Source of the DNA: Chamaea fasciata
Taxonomy: Eukaryota > Chordata > Aves > Passeriformes > Sylviidae
Length of the DNA: 64,000 bases
Assembly: GCA_029207755.1 (NCBI GenBank)
Contig: JARCOQ010000006.1
Coordinates: 31,082,522 to 31,146,521 of the forward strand
Direction: 5' to 3'
Shown here: one piece after another, positions 13,761 to 26,819 of the stretch
Layout of the letters: each line of letters opens with the position of its first letter
Position numbering within the stretch: position 1 is the stretch's first letter
Notes under the pieces: generated by a model
What the model was told of the DNA's origin: nothing
Databases searched by the model: none
The model's input: the letters and a program-made list of their open reading frames with translations, nothing else
Program-made: the position numbers and the translations under genes

Positions 13761-13810
13761 AAAAAAAAAAAAAAAAAAAAAAAAAAGAAAAAGAAAAAAA
13801 AAAAAAAAAA
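13761..13810. repeat. Long A-rich run
   Basis: Fifty bases that are all A except two isolated G. The sequence upstream shows no sign of a reverse-transcribed messenger, so I treat this as a simple repeat rather than a retroposed poly(A) tail. Confidence 0.9.
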
Positions 13811-16800
13811 GACACAAGGAAAAAACTAAGTAACCCAAACTCCAACAAAACCTACCAAACCACCCAACAGAATCCATATTTCAGTATCAAAAGAACAGAA
13901 AAAAAAATCTATTATGAGTAAAATTGACATCCAGAAATTATTAATGCAAACTTGAACACATACTAAAATAATTTGCATTTTTCTTAAAATTGATTCTTGG
14001 GCTGCTCAAAGTTTGCACACTGCTTTCCTAGTTAGGTTTTAACTATCAACCTAATTGATTGATCAGACAATTAAATGCCTGTTGATCAGGTATGGATGTG
14101 GTTTACCTGGGAATATGCATGTTGAACCCCAGAGATAAAATATATTATTTTATTATTGTTATTTTCACCTGTGTGGCATCATAGAAAATATCAGTAGGTA
14201 ATATTTTGCAATTAAAATGGGAGAGAAGAATAATTTCTATAGTTGTATTTTTAATTATTCTATCCATTCAGCAAGTCAATGTGCTGCTAAAAATATTTTT
14301 TTTCTTTATGTCTGAGGACATATTAATTCAAATCTGAAAACATAAAGAAGAATAATTTTTATCTCCCATATTAATCTTTCAGTTGTTGGTCTTCTATATT
14401 CTACGGGAAGTAAATACCTCAACAAATAGGTAAATTAAAATATGTTTGGGGTTTTATATATCTTGTATGATGCATTATTTTGTTGTGGAGCAATTATTTC
14501 TGTTATCCTCTCTAACTGCTATAAAGCTTGTTCAAATTGATTTGTACACCACCGTCTTGATAATTTTGTTTCTTTTATGCCCATCATCTATGGTTTAATC
14601 TCAATGGTCTTATCCATGAAGCTGAAGGGATATATATTTTTTTAAGAAATGCTGTACCACATAAGTAGAAATAATCTGACTTCGCCATCCTTTCACTGTT
14701 AAAAGCTGTGATTTAAATACTGATGTGGACCACTGCCTTAGCCGCTGTAACACAAGAGTTTCTTAATGCATACAATATTTGTTTGATTGTCCATTTAAAC
14801 ACTGAAGAAAATCTGCATTCCCTTTTAGGCAGTTAATTTACTGGAAATTTGTTTGTGGCTGTTGAACATTCAACTTAAACATTTAAATATCACTATTTGC
14901 TGAAGGGAATTACTTTGAAGAACAATGTTGATGCCAACAACAGCAGATGTCTATTCCTATGCTCCAAAAACCTCAACTAAAATTCACTTCCAGAAATGAG
15001 TACTTCTAATCAGCTGCTTGCAAACGGTAAAAGGACCAAGAATTTTTCACAGCAGAAAAATCCCAATTACTTGTGAACTGGTGGTAAAAATTATAAGGTA
15101 CTAAGAAGTCACGGACTTTGGAAGACAATATTCTCATTTTTATCCAGGTGTATATTTCAAACATCGTTTTTTTTACTCTTCTTGCAGATGAAGATAGTTT
15201 GCTAATTAGCTACCAGTTAACTGATAAGACTAATAAAATAAGTATATATATTTCATCAATGGTTTTTTGTCCCTGATTAACGTGACATAGCCTTTCCAAT
15301 TCAAGGTGTTGGCAGAAATAAGTCTTAAATTGTAGGTTCAAATCCAAGGAAACTGTTCAGCAAGTATTTTTAAATTATTTCTTGTTTTTTTAACCCTGCA
15401 AAAATTTCTACTAGATTTACTGCTTTGTCCCAACACTGTAATGTTGGATATCAATTTTTGGATGTTTCTATGATCCAGTGGGCCATGAAATAAACATCAG
15501 AAGTGCCTATCAACCACTTTCCACTACCTGTACAAAGAATTTCCAGCAGCCAAGACTGTCACTGTTGGACCCACTGTGAGAGGAGATGCAGAGTATTAAA
15601 AAAAAATAATTTGTTTGTCTTAAACACCTTTATTCCCTTCTACTTATATCTCAATAGGTTTAATTCTGCATCTTTTGCTTTAACTGATATCAGGGCCATG
15701 GGTCCATCCCCATCCTAGAGGTTTGGTTTATGACTTCAAGTATTATCATTACCCTTTGTTTTCCGTAACTATACTTGGATGACGTAAATACAAACAGATT
15801 GCTGCCAGGCTTTAAAAATACCAAGTCAGATTAATTAAAATATCTGTAATCTAATTCCTTCCTGTTACTCATACAAAAAAAATAATAACTTTCCAGTTTT
15901 AGTTCAGTTGTAACAAAAGAATTTTTTAAAAGTATTTCCCTGCAATAACTCAAGATGAAATCACTGTTCCTTTTTGCTTCTGTGGAGTGCAAACAGGAAA
16001 CTTCCTCACTGCAAATGAAAGGTTTGGCTTTAACTTAGTCAATTATTTTTGAAATATCTCTTAGAGCAAGAATCACATCTCACTTCCTCAGTGACCCACA
16101 AAAGCAATTAACCTTACAAAAAAACTGTGCCCTTCTTCCTCATCTGCTTGAAACCTCAACCAAATTCTCTGCTTTGAATTGCCAGGCTTATTAAAAGTAT
16201 TCCAGAATCTTCAAACAAGAAGATTCCAGTCTGCTATGTGGCATTCTTTGCTTTTTGCCTGAGATTTATGTAATCTCCCTGAATTCCACTTGCATTCCGA
16301 GATGCAGAAACCAGCTCAGGTATAATTTCCAAATCAACCTTTTCTTCAGCATTGCTGACCCTGCATTCATCATGTATTTTTGGTCATTTTGGAGCATAAC
16401 TTCCCCTGTGATGCCCTAGAGACCCACAATCACATTTGTCAAATTTCTGATAATGTCACAAAATTATCACCTTTGTCTTTCTTCTGTCCTCATGCTACAT
16501 CACCAAGTGTCCTCAGACCTCTGCAGAATAAACTGGTGGCTTGTCTCCTGTGATTCCTGTTGGCTTGTAAAAATTAAAGAAATCAAGGGAAGCTTCTGTG
16601 CAGCGTGACAGTTACAGAGGCTCAACTCCTTCTTAGCAGGGTCTTGCCCTCCACGCAAGACATCAGAGAACTACACCAGCAGAAACTTTGCCCCAACCAC
16701 TGTCTTACTCTTTTCTGTGTCGTTGTGTACAAATCAGTGCAGCTGATGAGGGAAATCTTATGTCTCTGAAAAAAACTAAGTGATGACAGGTGTCATGGGA

Positions 16801-18713
16801 GGTCAGTGTGACAGGACAGGGAAAGTTGCCCTGACACATGACACTGGTATATTTTTGTTATACTTTTTTGAAGAAATATTATCTTCTTCTCAATTAATTA
16901 ATACCATTCTTTTTTTCTTCTTCTCTGCCATTTTACTTTAAAAAAAAGTTCCGGGGCAACTGCCTCAAAACAAAAATAAAAATTGCTCATTCAAACTGTT
17001 TCCTAATATTCACCTTATTTGAAAGTGGCATCAACTGCCCCTCAGGAAGAAGTACCTGTCTGTTAAGAATCAGATTAAATCCTTTAAGAGAATAAATGTT
17101 CAGCAGTTTGTGCAACAATTTGACTCCTCTGCCTTCCCCAGTGATGCTTCTCTTCCCCTGTATGCACAGATCTGACTGACAGATTATTTTTTTTAATGCC
17201 TTATCTCCAGGGCTATAAGGCTTCCAGCAACTGCAATCTCATGAAAATTATCCTGTTCCCAGCCTGCTTTTTTCTTTATCCCTCTTTAACGAAGGATTTG
17301 GACCATCAAACCCACTTTTTAAAACAGTTTAGTTTCAATAAGATTTTGGAAAGTGAAATGCATGCACCGGTTCCACTGTTATTTTTTTCTTTTGCCAGTT
17401 TGTGCAGTACCTGCATAAAGATTTGCAGCCAATTCTGCAGAATATCTTCCATGTCATACTTGAAAAAATTTTTTCAACCTTTTTTTAATAAGGAAGAGTA
17501 GTGGCTGCAGTATGCCTATGTATCAAGAATTCTTACTGTGGTAACTCTTTCTGTAACTGGGAAACAAAGCTAAAAGGAGGTGCTAGAGACATAATTTTTT
17601 TCCGGAGGAACCAGAAATTCACCAGAACATAGTGGCAAGTGTAAAAATGTATGGAAGAAGTTACTGTAAATCTCAACAGTCTTTAATCTTTCAAATTAAC
17701 ACTTCACTTAAGATGAATATACAACCAGTTATAGGGACACTTCTCTGTTCAGACATTGAGAGCTCCTCAGGTGAAAGCTGGAGTATCACCCTTACTGCAC
17801 ATACAGAAAACACCTATTTTCGAAATAAAACTTGGGAATGCTGGTGGTAAAGCTCTTCTCTGGAGAGCATTTAATTTCATTTCTTCTGGCATTTTTTAGT
17901 CCTTTGCCCTTTATCTCAGCCCAGACCCAGGGTTAAACTTTAAAGAAAAAGAAAATCCTGATCTATAGTATGAGTGGGTCTGAAGAGAACTAGGCAAATG
18001 ACACTAAGGGCTGTTAAAATTTCACTCTAGAGGATTTATTTCTCTTTTTAACCAATAGAAGGGCTTACTTGTCCAAGTGACTGCCTAAAATTAAGGTCAG
18101 GACAAACAAATTCTAGAATTTCAACTGGTAAATAAAGACTGCCAAGGTATGGGTGGAAGAAAACATAGCACACGTGATGTTAAGAATCCATTCACAGTGC
18201 AATTTATCTTTTAACAGTTGAATAGTGTAAGTTGTCTAGCTAATACCTCATTAATAATGGAGCTAATTTTTGAACATGATTTTCTAGCATCTGTCTCTTT
18301 TCTCTGTCATCCATTCAGTGTCCTTCTGGCCCCCAATGCTGTCAGTAACAATCCTCTTCAAGAAGACTCGAGGACAGCGAGGTAGTAACAGCTTTCCACT
18401 TATTCTTTTGCATTGCAGCAATCACAAATCATATTCAAGATGAAGGCTGCTGCTTTCATTTTCCTTAAGGAAAGAAAAACAACCCACAGACAGTTTTATT
18501 ATGACCACTCTGACTGTTTCCCACTACACTAATCTAACTTGTCAAAATGTGGAGATGTATTTAAACATTTTCTTGGTTTCCTCTTATCTTTCCCATTAAG
18601 ATTATCTCTGCAATATCTACTGTATTGATCACTCAGTACACAAATACAAGACTAACATTAAAATTTATTACAGCAGAAAGAGAGAAATTCAACTTCACAT
18701 TTGAAAAGGCTAT
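13811..18713. other. Unique sequence, no gene seen
   Basis: No recognisable coding exon or dispersed repeat. The 16.1-16.8 kb portion is less AT-rich than its surroundings. A good splice-acceptor-like string (TTTTTTACTCTTCTTGCAG) ends at about 15187, but the downstream sequence does not resemble a known exon. A cluster of inverted repeats lies at 16783-16846. Confidence 0.45.
16783..16846. repeat. Inverted-repeat cluster
   Basis: ATGACA and TGTCAT flank a two-base GG spacer at 16783-16796, containing the E-box-like CAGGTG. Immediately after it, CAGTGT...CAGGG pairs with CCCTG...ACACTG across 16804-16846, with internal mismatches. Two imperfect hairpins could form. No RNA family is recognised. 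Confidence 0.5.
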
Positions 18714-19055
18714 GTCATGGTAAGGACCCATCCAGAAAGTTCCTGTAGAAATGTGGGCTATCAGATTCGCTTTGGAGAAGTTAATGAAGAACAGTGTCTT
18801 GTGGGTGGAACCTCACACTGGAGGGGAAGAGGAAGAAATGGCAGACACAGATTTATGAAATTACCCCATTTCCCATTCCCCATCCACCTGTGCCATTGGA
18901 TCAGGGGAGGAGGTAGAGAAATTGTGAGTGGAGTTGAGCCCAGGAAGAAGAGAGAGGTGGGAAGCAGGAGAGTTTAGAATCATTCTCATTTCTTATTATC
19001 CTACTCTGATTTTGATTGGCCATAAACTAAATTAAGTTTGGCATCACCTCAACCT
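18714..19055 (+). mobile_element. Fragment of an avian ERV-type LTR element
   Basis: The segment resembles the terminal part of an abundant avian LTR family. It has degenerate subrepeats built on AAGGACCCA and GGAGAAGTT...TGAAGAAC (18721-18840). These are followed by AGGGGAGGAGGTAGAGAAATT near 18903, a GTTGAGCCCAGGAAGAAG phrase near 18933, and TATCCTACTCTGATTTTGAT near 18996. The order of these landmarks is what I associate with that family. The extreme 3' end is missing or decayed. A short frame runs through it, but it is repeat-derived and not a gene. Confidence 0.5.
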
Positions 19056-20030
19056 TGGGAATGGTATTAATTTTCATTATGAAAGATGTATTAAGGCATT
19101 TAAATTCCTCATGCATTTTACATTTGGTTTTTTATGCAAAACCAGCCTTTCCTTGATATTTCTGGAAATAAATTTTAGCATCTGATAGCTGAAAACTCGA
19201 TGTTTAGACCATTCTGTCAAGTAGAGGAGTGTGTACTTGGACCTACATCCTTTGAATGACATCAAACTCTGCAGCACCAAAATGTATGCCTCAATACTCA
19301 ACAAGAAACCTTTGACTATCCATAAGAGATCAAAAGTAACAACTAGAGAATATCTAAGGAAGATAGGTGAGTTCAAAAGCAATAGTGCTGTTTAGTCTGC
19401 CTGCAGCTGCAAGGACTTTGAAGATGCACCAGTGAAACTGCACATTTCTTATTTCATAAAGACAAGTGAATAACACTATTTCTGTAATGCTGTGGAAAGG
19501 CTTATATTTTCCGTAGCACTTCTGAATGAGAAAAACTGATTTCAGCTGCAACAGGATGTATCTAGCTGCCTCTTTTATTTTTACCATAAGAGAAACTAGA
19601 GCTAGATACAATAAAAGTTCTCAGGATTAAAATTCAGTCATTTTTCATTCAATTATTCAGCTGCAAAACGTAATAAATTACACAATATTTTTATATGTCT
19701 CTTTTTTGATGCAACACAGGCAGTGAGACTAGTTAAAAAATAACAAGGATTTTCCAAGGCTAGGTTAAAATGTGCTTAAGAAAGAGAGAGTACCTTAAGA
19801 AAAAATAAAAACATGCATCAAGTAAGTAATATATTTTGATACTGAATTTAGAAAGAAAAAAGTATTCTTATGGTCTGATGTGTTTTTCTTGGTAGAGATT
19901 TTCTGTAGCTGTGATTCTATTTTCAATACAAAAAAATAGCATAAAATACAAAAAATATGCTGTCTTTTCCCCTTTCTTTCTTTCCCCAATTCTTCCCCAA
20001 TTATTCTCTATGCCTAAAAAAACCTATTAC
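19056..20030. other. Unique AT-rich sequence, no gene seen
   Basis: Two frames of about 100 and 85 codons on the minus strand overlap here, but neither has recognisable protein features. No repeat family is identified. Confidence 0.5.

Positions 20031-20079
<49 letters not shown>
20031..20079. repeat. (TAT)n microsatellite, about 16 units
   Basis: A perfect TAT trinucleotide array of 49 bases. It produces an artefactual poly-tyrosine frame on the + strand. Confidence 0.97.
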
Positions 20080-21449
20080 GGTATTTCAATGTAATTTTGA
20101 AGGTTTGCCTTGTCCTCAGTTTTTGACCTGCAGGTCATGTTATTATTGGGGTTTCTTTCACATTTTTAATCAGTGTAATGCACAGTGATATTCTAGACTT
20201 CTATTTCTACAGATTTGTTTTGTTCTCAAATTTTTCTTTGTTCTCAGGCTGGAATGTGAGACCCTAATTTGCATCCCTTATTTTCAGAACACTGAATTAC
20301 AGCACTGGGCACAAAATTATGTTTTAATATGGGAACTATTTTTTTGCCTTTTTACTACCTAAAATGTAATACCATATAGTCCACATTGTTACACATTAAG
20401 ATTAAATATGTGAAGATTTGTTATTATTTGTCCAGATCAACATTTGGATCTCTTGACTTTCCTGAAAGTCTTTAGTTTACATGATCTAGCCTGACAGGTA
20501 GTACTTAAAAAGCCATGGAATAAATATATTGATATAGATGATATATACAGTGGATTTATATAATATTTGCCCTTATGTGTTCCGGGTCATATGATGGACA
20601 AAATTTCAATGTGCAAGTGTGCCAAGATACATGGTTGAGCATGTCATTTTTCTAGATGCAATCATCTGAAATCAATTACTGCAATCCTTCTCTTCTTTTC
20701 AACGGAGTGTATAGCATACCCTGCAAGAATCAATAGAATATAGCATTTTAAAAGAGTCCATATGGTGGTAAACCATAATGAAGAAGGCGCTGGGCATGCA
20801 AAAAACACCACTGATACACTGAGGATGGCTCTAAAAAATGTGAAGTTCACTGTTTGTTTTTTTTTTAATTCTAAAAACCTACAGGTTACAGACAGCCATT
20901 TTGGCTGTGCACTGCCCTTTTATTGCAACATTAACTATAGCGTTAGACCTACTGTCTTGTGTCTTCACAGGTAAAGACTCACGTGAGTGCACAGCTTTGT
21001 TTCTTACAGAGTGGAAGTGAAAGCTATATAGAGAATTATCAATAGTAGGTCAAAAAGCAACAGGCCTGCTAGTGCTGGGTGGGCTGGAGGAAGCAGTGAA
21101 AGGATGGAGTGAAAGTACAAATGAAAATACGAGAGTGTCATAGCAACAGAGGCACTTACAGAAACTCTTGCTACCAGGAGCTGTAACACAGACACAGACT
21201 AGAAGGAATGATTTTCTCACCCTCATTGAGATTAATTTCAAGGGGGAATATCCTCATGTGTTCCTTGAAAATTTATGCCACAAGTGTTCCTGTTTGCTAG
21301 TTCATCTAATTACCCATGAGATAACACTGGACTGAAAGTTAAGAATCAGCTGAACTAAGAGACTCGGCAGCAGGCTTACTAGCAGTCAATAACTGAAGAC
21401 AGAAAGTAGAAATGGTGAAGATGGTGAATGCTTGCTGCAGCAGACCATT
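20080..21449. other. Unique AT-rich sequence, no gene seen
   Basis: No dispersed repeat or exon identified. Short overlapping frames on both strands (20.66-20.97 kb and 21.0-21.24 kb) lack protein character. Confidence 0.5.
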
Positions 21450-21876
21450 GAATCATAGAATGCCCTGGGTTGGACAGGACCTGAAAGATCGAATTTCAAC
21501 CCCCTCTGCCAAGAGCACTTCCACTCCATCTCAAAGCAAACATTTTTTTTCCTAGTATCTAATCTAAACCCACCCTGTTTCAGTTTGAAGCCCCCCCAAT
21601 CTCACTTGTCCTTTCTCTACATACTCTTTAAAAATGTCCCTCTCCAGCTTTCTTCAAGGTTCCCTTCAGGTACTGAAAGACCTCAATTAGGTTTCACCAA
21701 AACCTCCTCTTCTCCAGGCTGAACAATTCCATTGCTCTTAACCTTTCCTCACAGGAGAGGTGCTCCATCCTTCTGCTCACCTTGGTGGTCCTCCTCTAGA
21801 CTCTGTTGAGCAGGTCCTTGTCCTCCCTATGCTGGGAGCCCCAGAGCTGGATGCATTCCAAGTGGAGGTCTCACAG
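21450..21876 (-). repeat. CR1 LINE fragment, 3'-terminal ~430 bp
   Basis: It starts with GAATCATAGAATG, the reverse complement of the CR1 octamer tail. It continues through GGGTTGGACAGGACCTGAAAG, CTAGTATCTAATCTAAACCC and CAGCTTTCTTCAAGG. It ends after GGGAGCCCCAGAGCTGGATG and GGTCTCACAG. It is 5'-truncated, as CR1 usually is, and carries an internal deletion after about 21535 relative to the 26.8-kb copy. No intact reading frame remains. Confidence 0.92.
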
Positions 21877-24370
21877 TTACATGTATAAATGACTTAGTGG
21901 AAAATGAAGACTTGCACAAAGTCCTGTAGAGTAAGGGAAAGGATAACATTTTAATAACACTGTGGTTTTAACATTTGAGAAAAAAATTGTGTCTGTATTA
22001 GTATAATGAAAAAATTCAATGTATTAAAGTCTCAAAGAAAGTGATCAAACAAAGTGGGTTTTTATTTACTGAGTGGCCAGTATATTCCCCATCCTTTCTT
22101 GGTTTTCATGCTAAGCACACAGAGCACCAATAGGCTTCCTGGAAATATATGTCCTAGTACAGAGAACACAACCAAAACGAGAAGCAGACCATCAGTCTTG
22201 ATGGATATAAACATTAAAATGACCTGACTCTTTAGATGTGTCTCTATATCAGAACCGACATTCACTTGGACTTTGTGCTTATGAGTTTATGATAATTTTT
22301 TATAAATATTTCAGTTATGAAATTGTTTGAAGTTATTACTCTTTGTTTGGGTGCAATTGACTAAATATGATCTAATTCTAAGAAATTTTTTCCTTTGTTT
22401 GTAAAAGTTATTTTGTCCAGCTTAGTCTTTTGTGTTCTCTCAAAAGGCTGCTTGCTAGACAGAGCATTTTGCAGTCTGTGAGACTTATCTCACCTCATGG
22501 GAACGTGGGAATGTTTGGCCTCCGTGCTCTGGTCAGCTCAAGATCCCCTTGCAAAGGACTTGATCCACTCAGATGTTTCCAGCAGTGTATGCTGAGCATG
22601 AAATACTCATACACTCTGATTTAATCAGCTGTAGTTCCTGTATTTAACATACAGTGGTTTTTTAGGTAGTTTTCTTAGCTAGTTTTCTTCCCTTCTGAAA
22701 CACAGTTCTTGTAGCAGTTTTGGGTACATGTTACATCAGTTGTCTGGGAGTAGAAAGGAATCAGCTCTCTGCACCACAAACTTGCCATAGACTTACAATA
22801 CTCTTTTTGTTGAAAATGTGTTTCCTTCTTAAGTAAGTATATTTTTTATTAATAGAAATAAGACAATTGCTGCATGAAGTCACTCTCCCACACACTGTCT
22901 GCAAATAACCATTGTGGCAGCCCTGCTTCCAACTGCAATCACTGGCTTTCAAGGCTCCAGGGAGATGCAAAAATATTTTCTCTGTCTTGAAATGTTGGAA
23001 TATCATGGGGGTTTCATGCACATAAATAGAGCCATACAAATCCTCAAAGAGTCCCTGGCATGGGCATTGCAGGGAGAAGCTGCAATACTCACTCAGCAAC
23101 ATGTGCAGGTGCCTCTGGATTGACAGCAAATCACAAGTTATTTGAGACTTTTACTCCAGTTTATAGGTGTGAGATAAGGTGACCAAAGCTAAAGGTGGTC
23201 TTGTGTCAGGAATTCAGACATGGGGAACTGTGCCACTTTTCCAATCCCTGATATCAAACATCTCTCACAGAGCTGTTTTGCCAGATTCTATTCTAGTCTC
23301 AAGTACATTGGTACAGTCACACTCATCAGCCTCTTTTTCCCTCTCATTCACTAACATGATTGTACAGCTATTCAACTTCTCTTCATAAATAGAGGCAACA
23401 AAACCTTTATACATATACCTATTTAGCAAACTTGAGGCTAAAAATGTAAGGAAAAGATACACCTTCAAGTTCGCGTTCTCTAAATACCTGAGAACTAGCA
23501 TCTGTTTCAGGTGATTTTCTGGGATTTATATGGGATAATGGCTAGAAGGCCTATGCTTGTGAGCTATTAGTAAAGAGGGAAAAAAGGAAGGAGAAGCTGA
23601 TAAATAGTGTTTAGGAACTGGCTGGTTTTCTAAACTCTGGTCCCAAGGAAAATCATTAGAAAACATGTAGGATATTACAAGTTCAAACTCTGGCTAAAAC
23701 TCAGTAACCTCTAATTAATAAGCACTATCAGATCTGTTGCAGCATTTGGAATGCCGGTGGCTAGAGACCGTCCAAGCCTGAAGAAATTATTCAACCATAT
23801 TTGATTAAAATATAAATTAATATAGGTAACCTTCAAGAGAAAGGAGATAGCAATTTGTTACGATCTCCTGTCCTTACTTTACACAATGTCATACAGATAT
23901 ACCTTTTCTATCACAGATGGAGAGGCATTAATTATGGGGGCTGACCATCTATGGTAATCTGCACTTTTTGTTCCACATAATAATTTGTGTAACTTTCCAC
24001 AACCAACTGAAAACAATTTTATTTGCAAGGAACACTACTCTGAAAGGTTGCCATCTAAACTTAATTATATTAAACAATCAGAAGACAAACACCTCTCCCT
24101 TACTAAACTTCCATTCTGCAAGATACAAGCTTGTCCTCACATACTTTTTCCTTCCAAATTTGAATTATCTTGAAGCAAGTGTGTATTCAAAATAAAAGCA
24201 ATCCATTATTGATAGAGCAAAAAACCCGAGAGAAATTTAGCTCATTACTTTTGAGAGAAAGTCTTTATAAATTTGTTTATAATAGAATTCTAAGTTCTTT
24301 CTGTAAAGAAAAATCTTTCTTTAGAAAACACTGGATGATCCCATATCACATCTGAATTTTGTTAGTAACA

Positions 24371-24480
24371 TCAATTTAAAAAAATAATTTGTTATATCCT
24401 TATTTTAATTTAGAAAAATAATGTTAAATTATTTATGTAAGATATAAATAAAAAATAAAATGTGTAAAACAGTATTTATA
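24371..24480. repeat. AT-rich low-complexity segment
   Basis: About 110 bases dominated by A and T with only scattered G or C. No periodic unit. Confidence 0.7.
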
Positions 24481-26537
24481 TGGGGGAGGTGATCAAAGTT
24501 TTCACCATTTCACATTATGAATTAAAAATTGAGACTACACATAAAGTGACTCAACCTGAAAAGCAAAGGGAGGCCAAGATGATAGCACCACAAGCAAAAC
24601 TCAAGAAAATTTATTTGATGAAGTCCTTCTGGAGCCCACATAAATGACTTTGGTTCTCTATCCCTGTATTTTTATAACTCAGAAGCAGCCATGGAAAACT
24701 GAGTTGTGGTGATTTCAATGTGGATAGAATGACCCCCCCAGAAAACATAATACAAACAAGTGAATTACAACATGACTCCTCTGTGGTGATACAGGTTGGC
24801 TTTTTTTCTCTGTCCTTACTTACTCAGCTTTAATTATTAGTTTACATTTCAAGTTAAAATGAGGGCTTTTGTTTCAGCCCTTCTTTAACATCCAGCTTAA
24901 ACTTTGCTTTAGTAATACCTTAAAACTTTTGAGAACAAAACTGTAGTAGGTGTAAGTAGGATTAAAAACAGTTGGGGTTGTGTGGTATGCCAATATTCAG
25001 ACTGGAGTTTGGCAACATTACTTAGTCTTTCAAATACACTATTTCTGTTTAGTAAGATGAGATATGTAAGAATAGAAAAATTTCTAGTTTTACAGATACT
25101 ATTTTCCATCCTCATTAATGTGAACTATCAACTATCATCTGAAGACGTTAATGTCCCACTGTTGAGGGATTGGTTGTGTAGAGCAAGCTGGTAAAATGGA
25201 ACTTCTTTAGCATTTTTGAGAGTGCTTGAAAGACCAGAGAGACTAAATCTGCAGCTTACACTACAGGCTAGATTGTAGGGTACTTGGGCTTCTTGTTAAG
25301 AAAGCAGAACTTTTTTATCTGGGTAACCACTCTGTATGTTCCACAAAAACGGTGCAAATACAATTTTGGAGTTGATAAGGAGTCAACAGTAGCATTCAGT
25401 AGAAATGTAGAAAGTAAGGAGTTCTGTCATGCTGCACTCAAATACAGTAAAATAAAATGTAGGGGAAAAAGAGAGAGAAGTTGTACTTAGAAAAGACTGG
25501 TAACCTTATTACTATTATTTGCTAACAAAAATTGCTCTCAATGAAACAAAATTCATGTAACAAGCACACATCATTGACACTACATTGGGGAGAAAGGAGG
25601 ATATGAAAGACATGAACTTGCTTTGTGTTCTGAAAGGTAATTTCTTCCATCTAGAACAAACAGAGAAAAAAAAGGAGAAGCTTACTCTGCCACTGTCAAG
25701 TTGTGGCAAGGAATTCAAGGAATGAACTAATCTTGTATTCCATCTCAATATAACGTGTTTCTTGGGAGAAAAAAACCCCACACATACCTTCCCTCCTCGC
25801 CCTCCCAACTAAACAAACAACCCCAAAACAAAACAAAACCCAATCCCCCATAATCTTCTCCTTTCTCAGAACTCCACTGATTTGTCATTGTTTTATTATG
25901 TGGTGAAATATGCCTTGACTCAGTATGTTGCAAATACGTGTCTGAATTTTTAGAATCAATGTAAAGCAAGCCAACAAATGATCCTGAATAGTCTGTACAG
26001 TCATATAGATTTAATAAGTCTACAGCTGTCAGGGTTCATGGGTGGATTTGGTATTCACTCAGACGTGATCACCTCAGTCTAAATTCTAATGCATTTAGAC
26101 ACATTGTTGAAGTTGAAAATTATTTCTTACTAAAATAAATTATGAGTGACATCTTACTGAACACCTATGAGCCTCAGATGATCAAAAAGAAATTGTTTTA
26201 CTACAGCTCTAATTTGTTCTACTTATTCCCCCGTCTTTACCCCATGTTAATTAATGCTTTACCACAAGCCACAGTTCTCTTTCCATCTCTCTGAGGAGTC
26301 CATATGGTGCTTCTGAAAGAAAAAAAAAATTTAAAAAATAGTGTAATTCCTGAATGAGAGAACAGTCTTTAAAAGCATCTCCATGAGCCTTTAGTCTCTG
26401 TTCTGAACATTTTGACATAAACTACACTGTGTGGAAAGAAGACACTGGGGTTTTTTGCATGCTGTTGCTGTTTCCTGTAAGAGCCGTGTACAGCTTGGCA
26501 CCAAGTTCCTGCAGTGTAGATGTAATGGTTCTCACTT

Positions 26538-26561
26538 CTACCAAGTTAATTACTTTGGTAG
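26538..26561. repeat. 24-bp near-palindrome around TTAATTA
   Basis: CTACCAA at 26538-26544 pairs with TTGGTAG at 26555-26561. Between the arms is a TTAATTA homeodomain-type core. A further CTACCAGGTGATTACCA follows at about 26582. A binding role is conjecture. Confidence 0.55.
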
Positions 26562-26819
26562 CAAAAATCATCTAAATCATGCTACCAGGTGATTACCACC
26601 TTATAATTAAGTATCTCTTCAAAATGGTTAAGTCTCTGGCTTTACATCATTTGAATTGAATTTACAACACTGAGATAAGTAATTTTTCTTAGGCCTTAGA
26701 GTCAATGAACTTGAACATCTGATGCTGAAAATAAAGTTAAGAATTCATCTCCATGAGCTCGTATTTCAGCTGGTTTCCAGCCTTTCTGGATCCTGACCAG
26801 TGCTGCTACTTAAAATTTT

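Larger units (their letters stand above)
21877..26819. other. Unique AT-rich sequence, no gene seen
   Basis: Nothing in this stretch can be supported as a gene. It contains very AT-rich sequence at 24365-24480, an (AAAAC)n-like patch at about 25817-25840, an A run near 26319-26330 and a near-palindrome with a homeodomain-type core at 26538-26561. Several minus-strand frames of 80-120 codons (22.76-23.13 kb, 25.5-25.97 kb) look random. Confidence 0.5.

Noticed and set aside
15187..15240. Small exon after a strong acceptor-like site
   Set aside because: The downstream sequence gives no recognisable peptide, and the nearest GT is a weak donor in AT-rich DNA. Chance acceptors are frequent in T-rich DNA.
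18717..18977. 86-codon + strand gene
   Set aside because: It lies inside the LTR-type repeat fragment and starts and ends within repeat text.
19911..20126. Poly-tyrosine ORF
   Set aside because: Produced by the (TAT)n array.
22761..23129. 122-codon minus-strand gene
   Set aside because: The longest frame in the window, but its length is expected by chance in 64 kb. It overlaps an equally random + frame and shows no family features.
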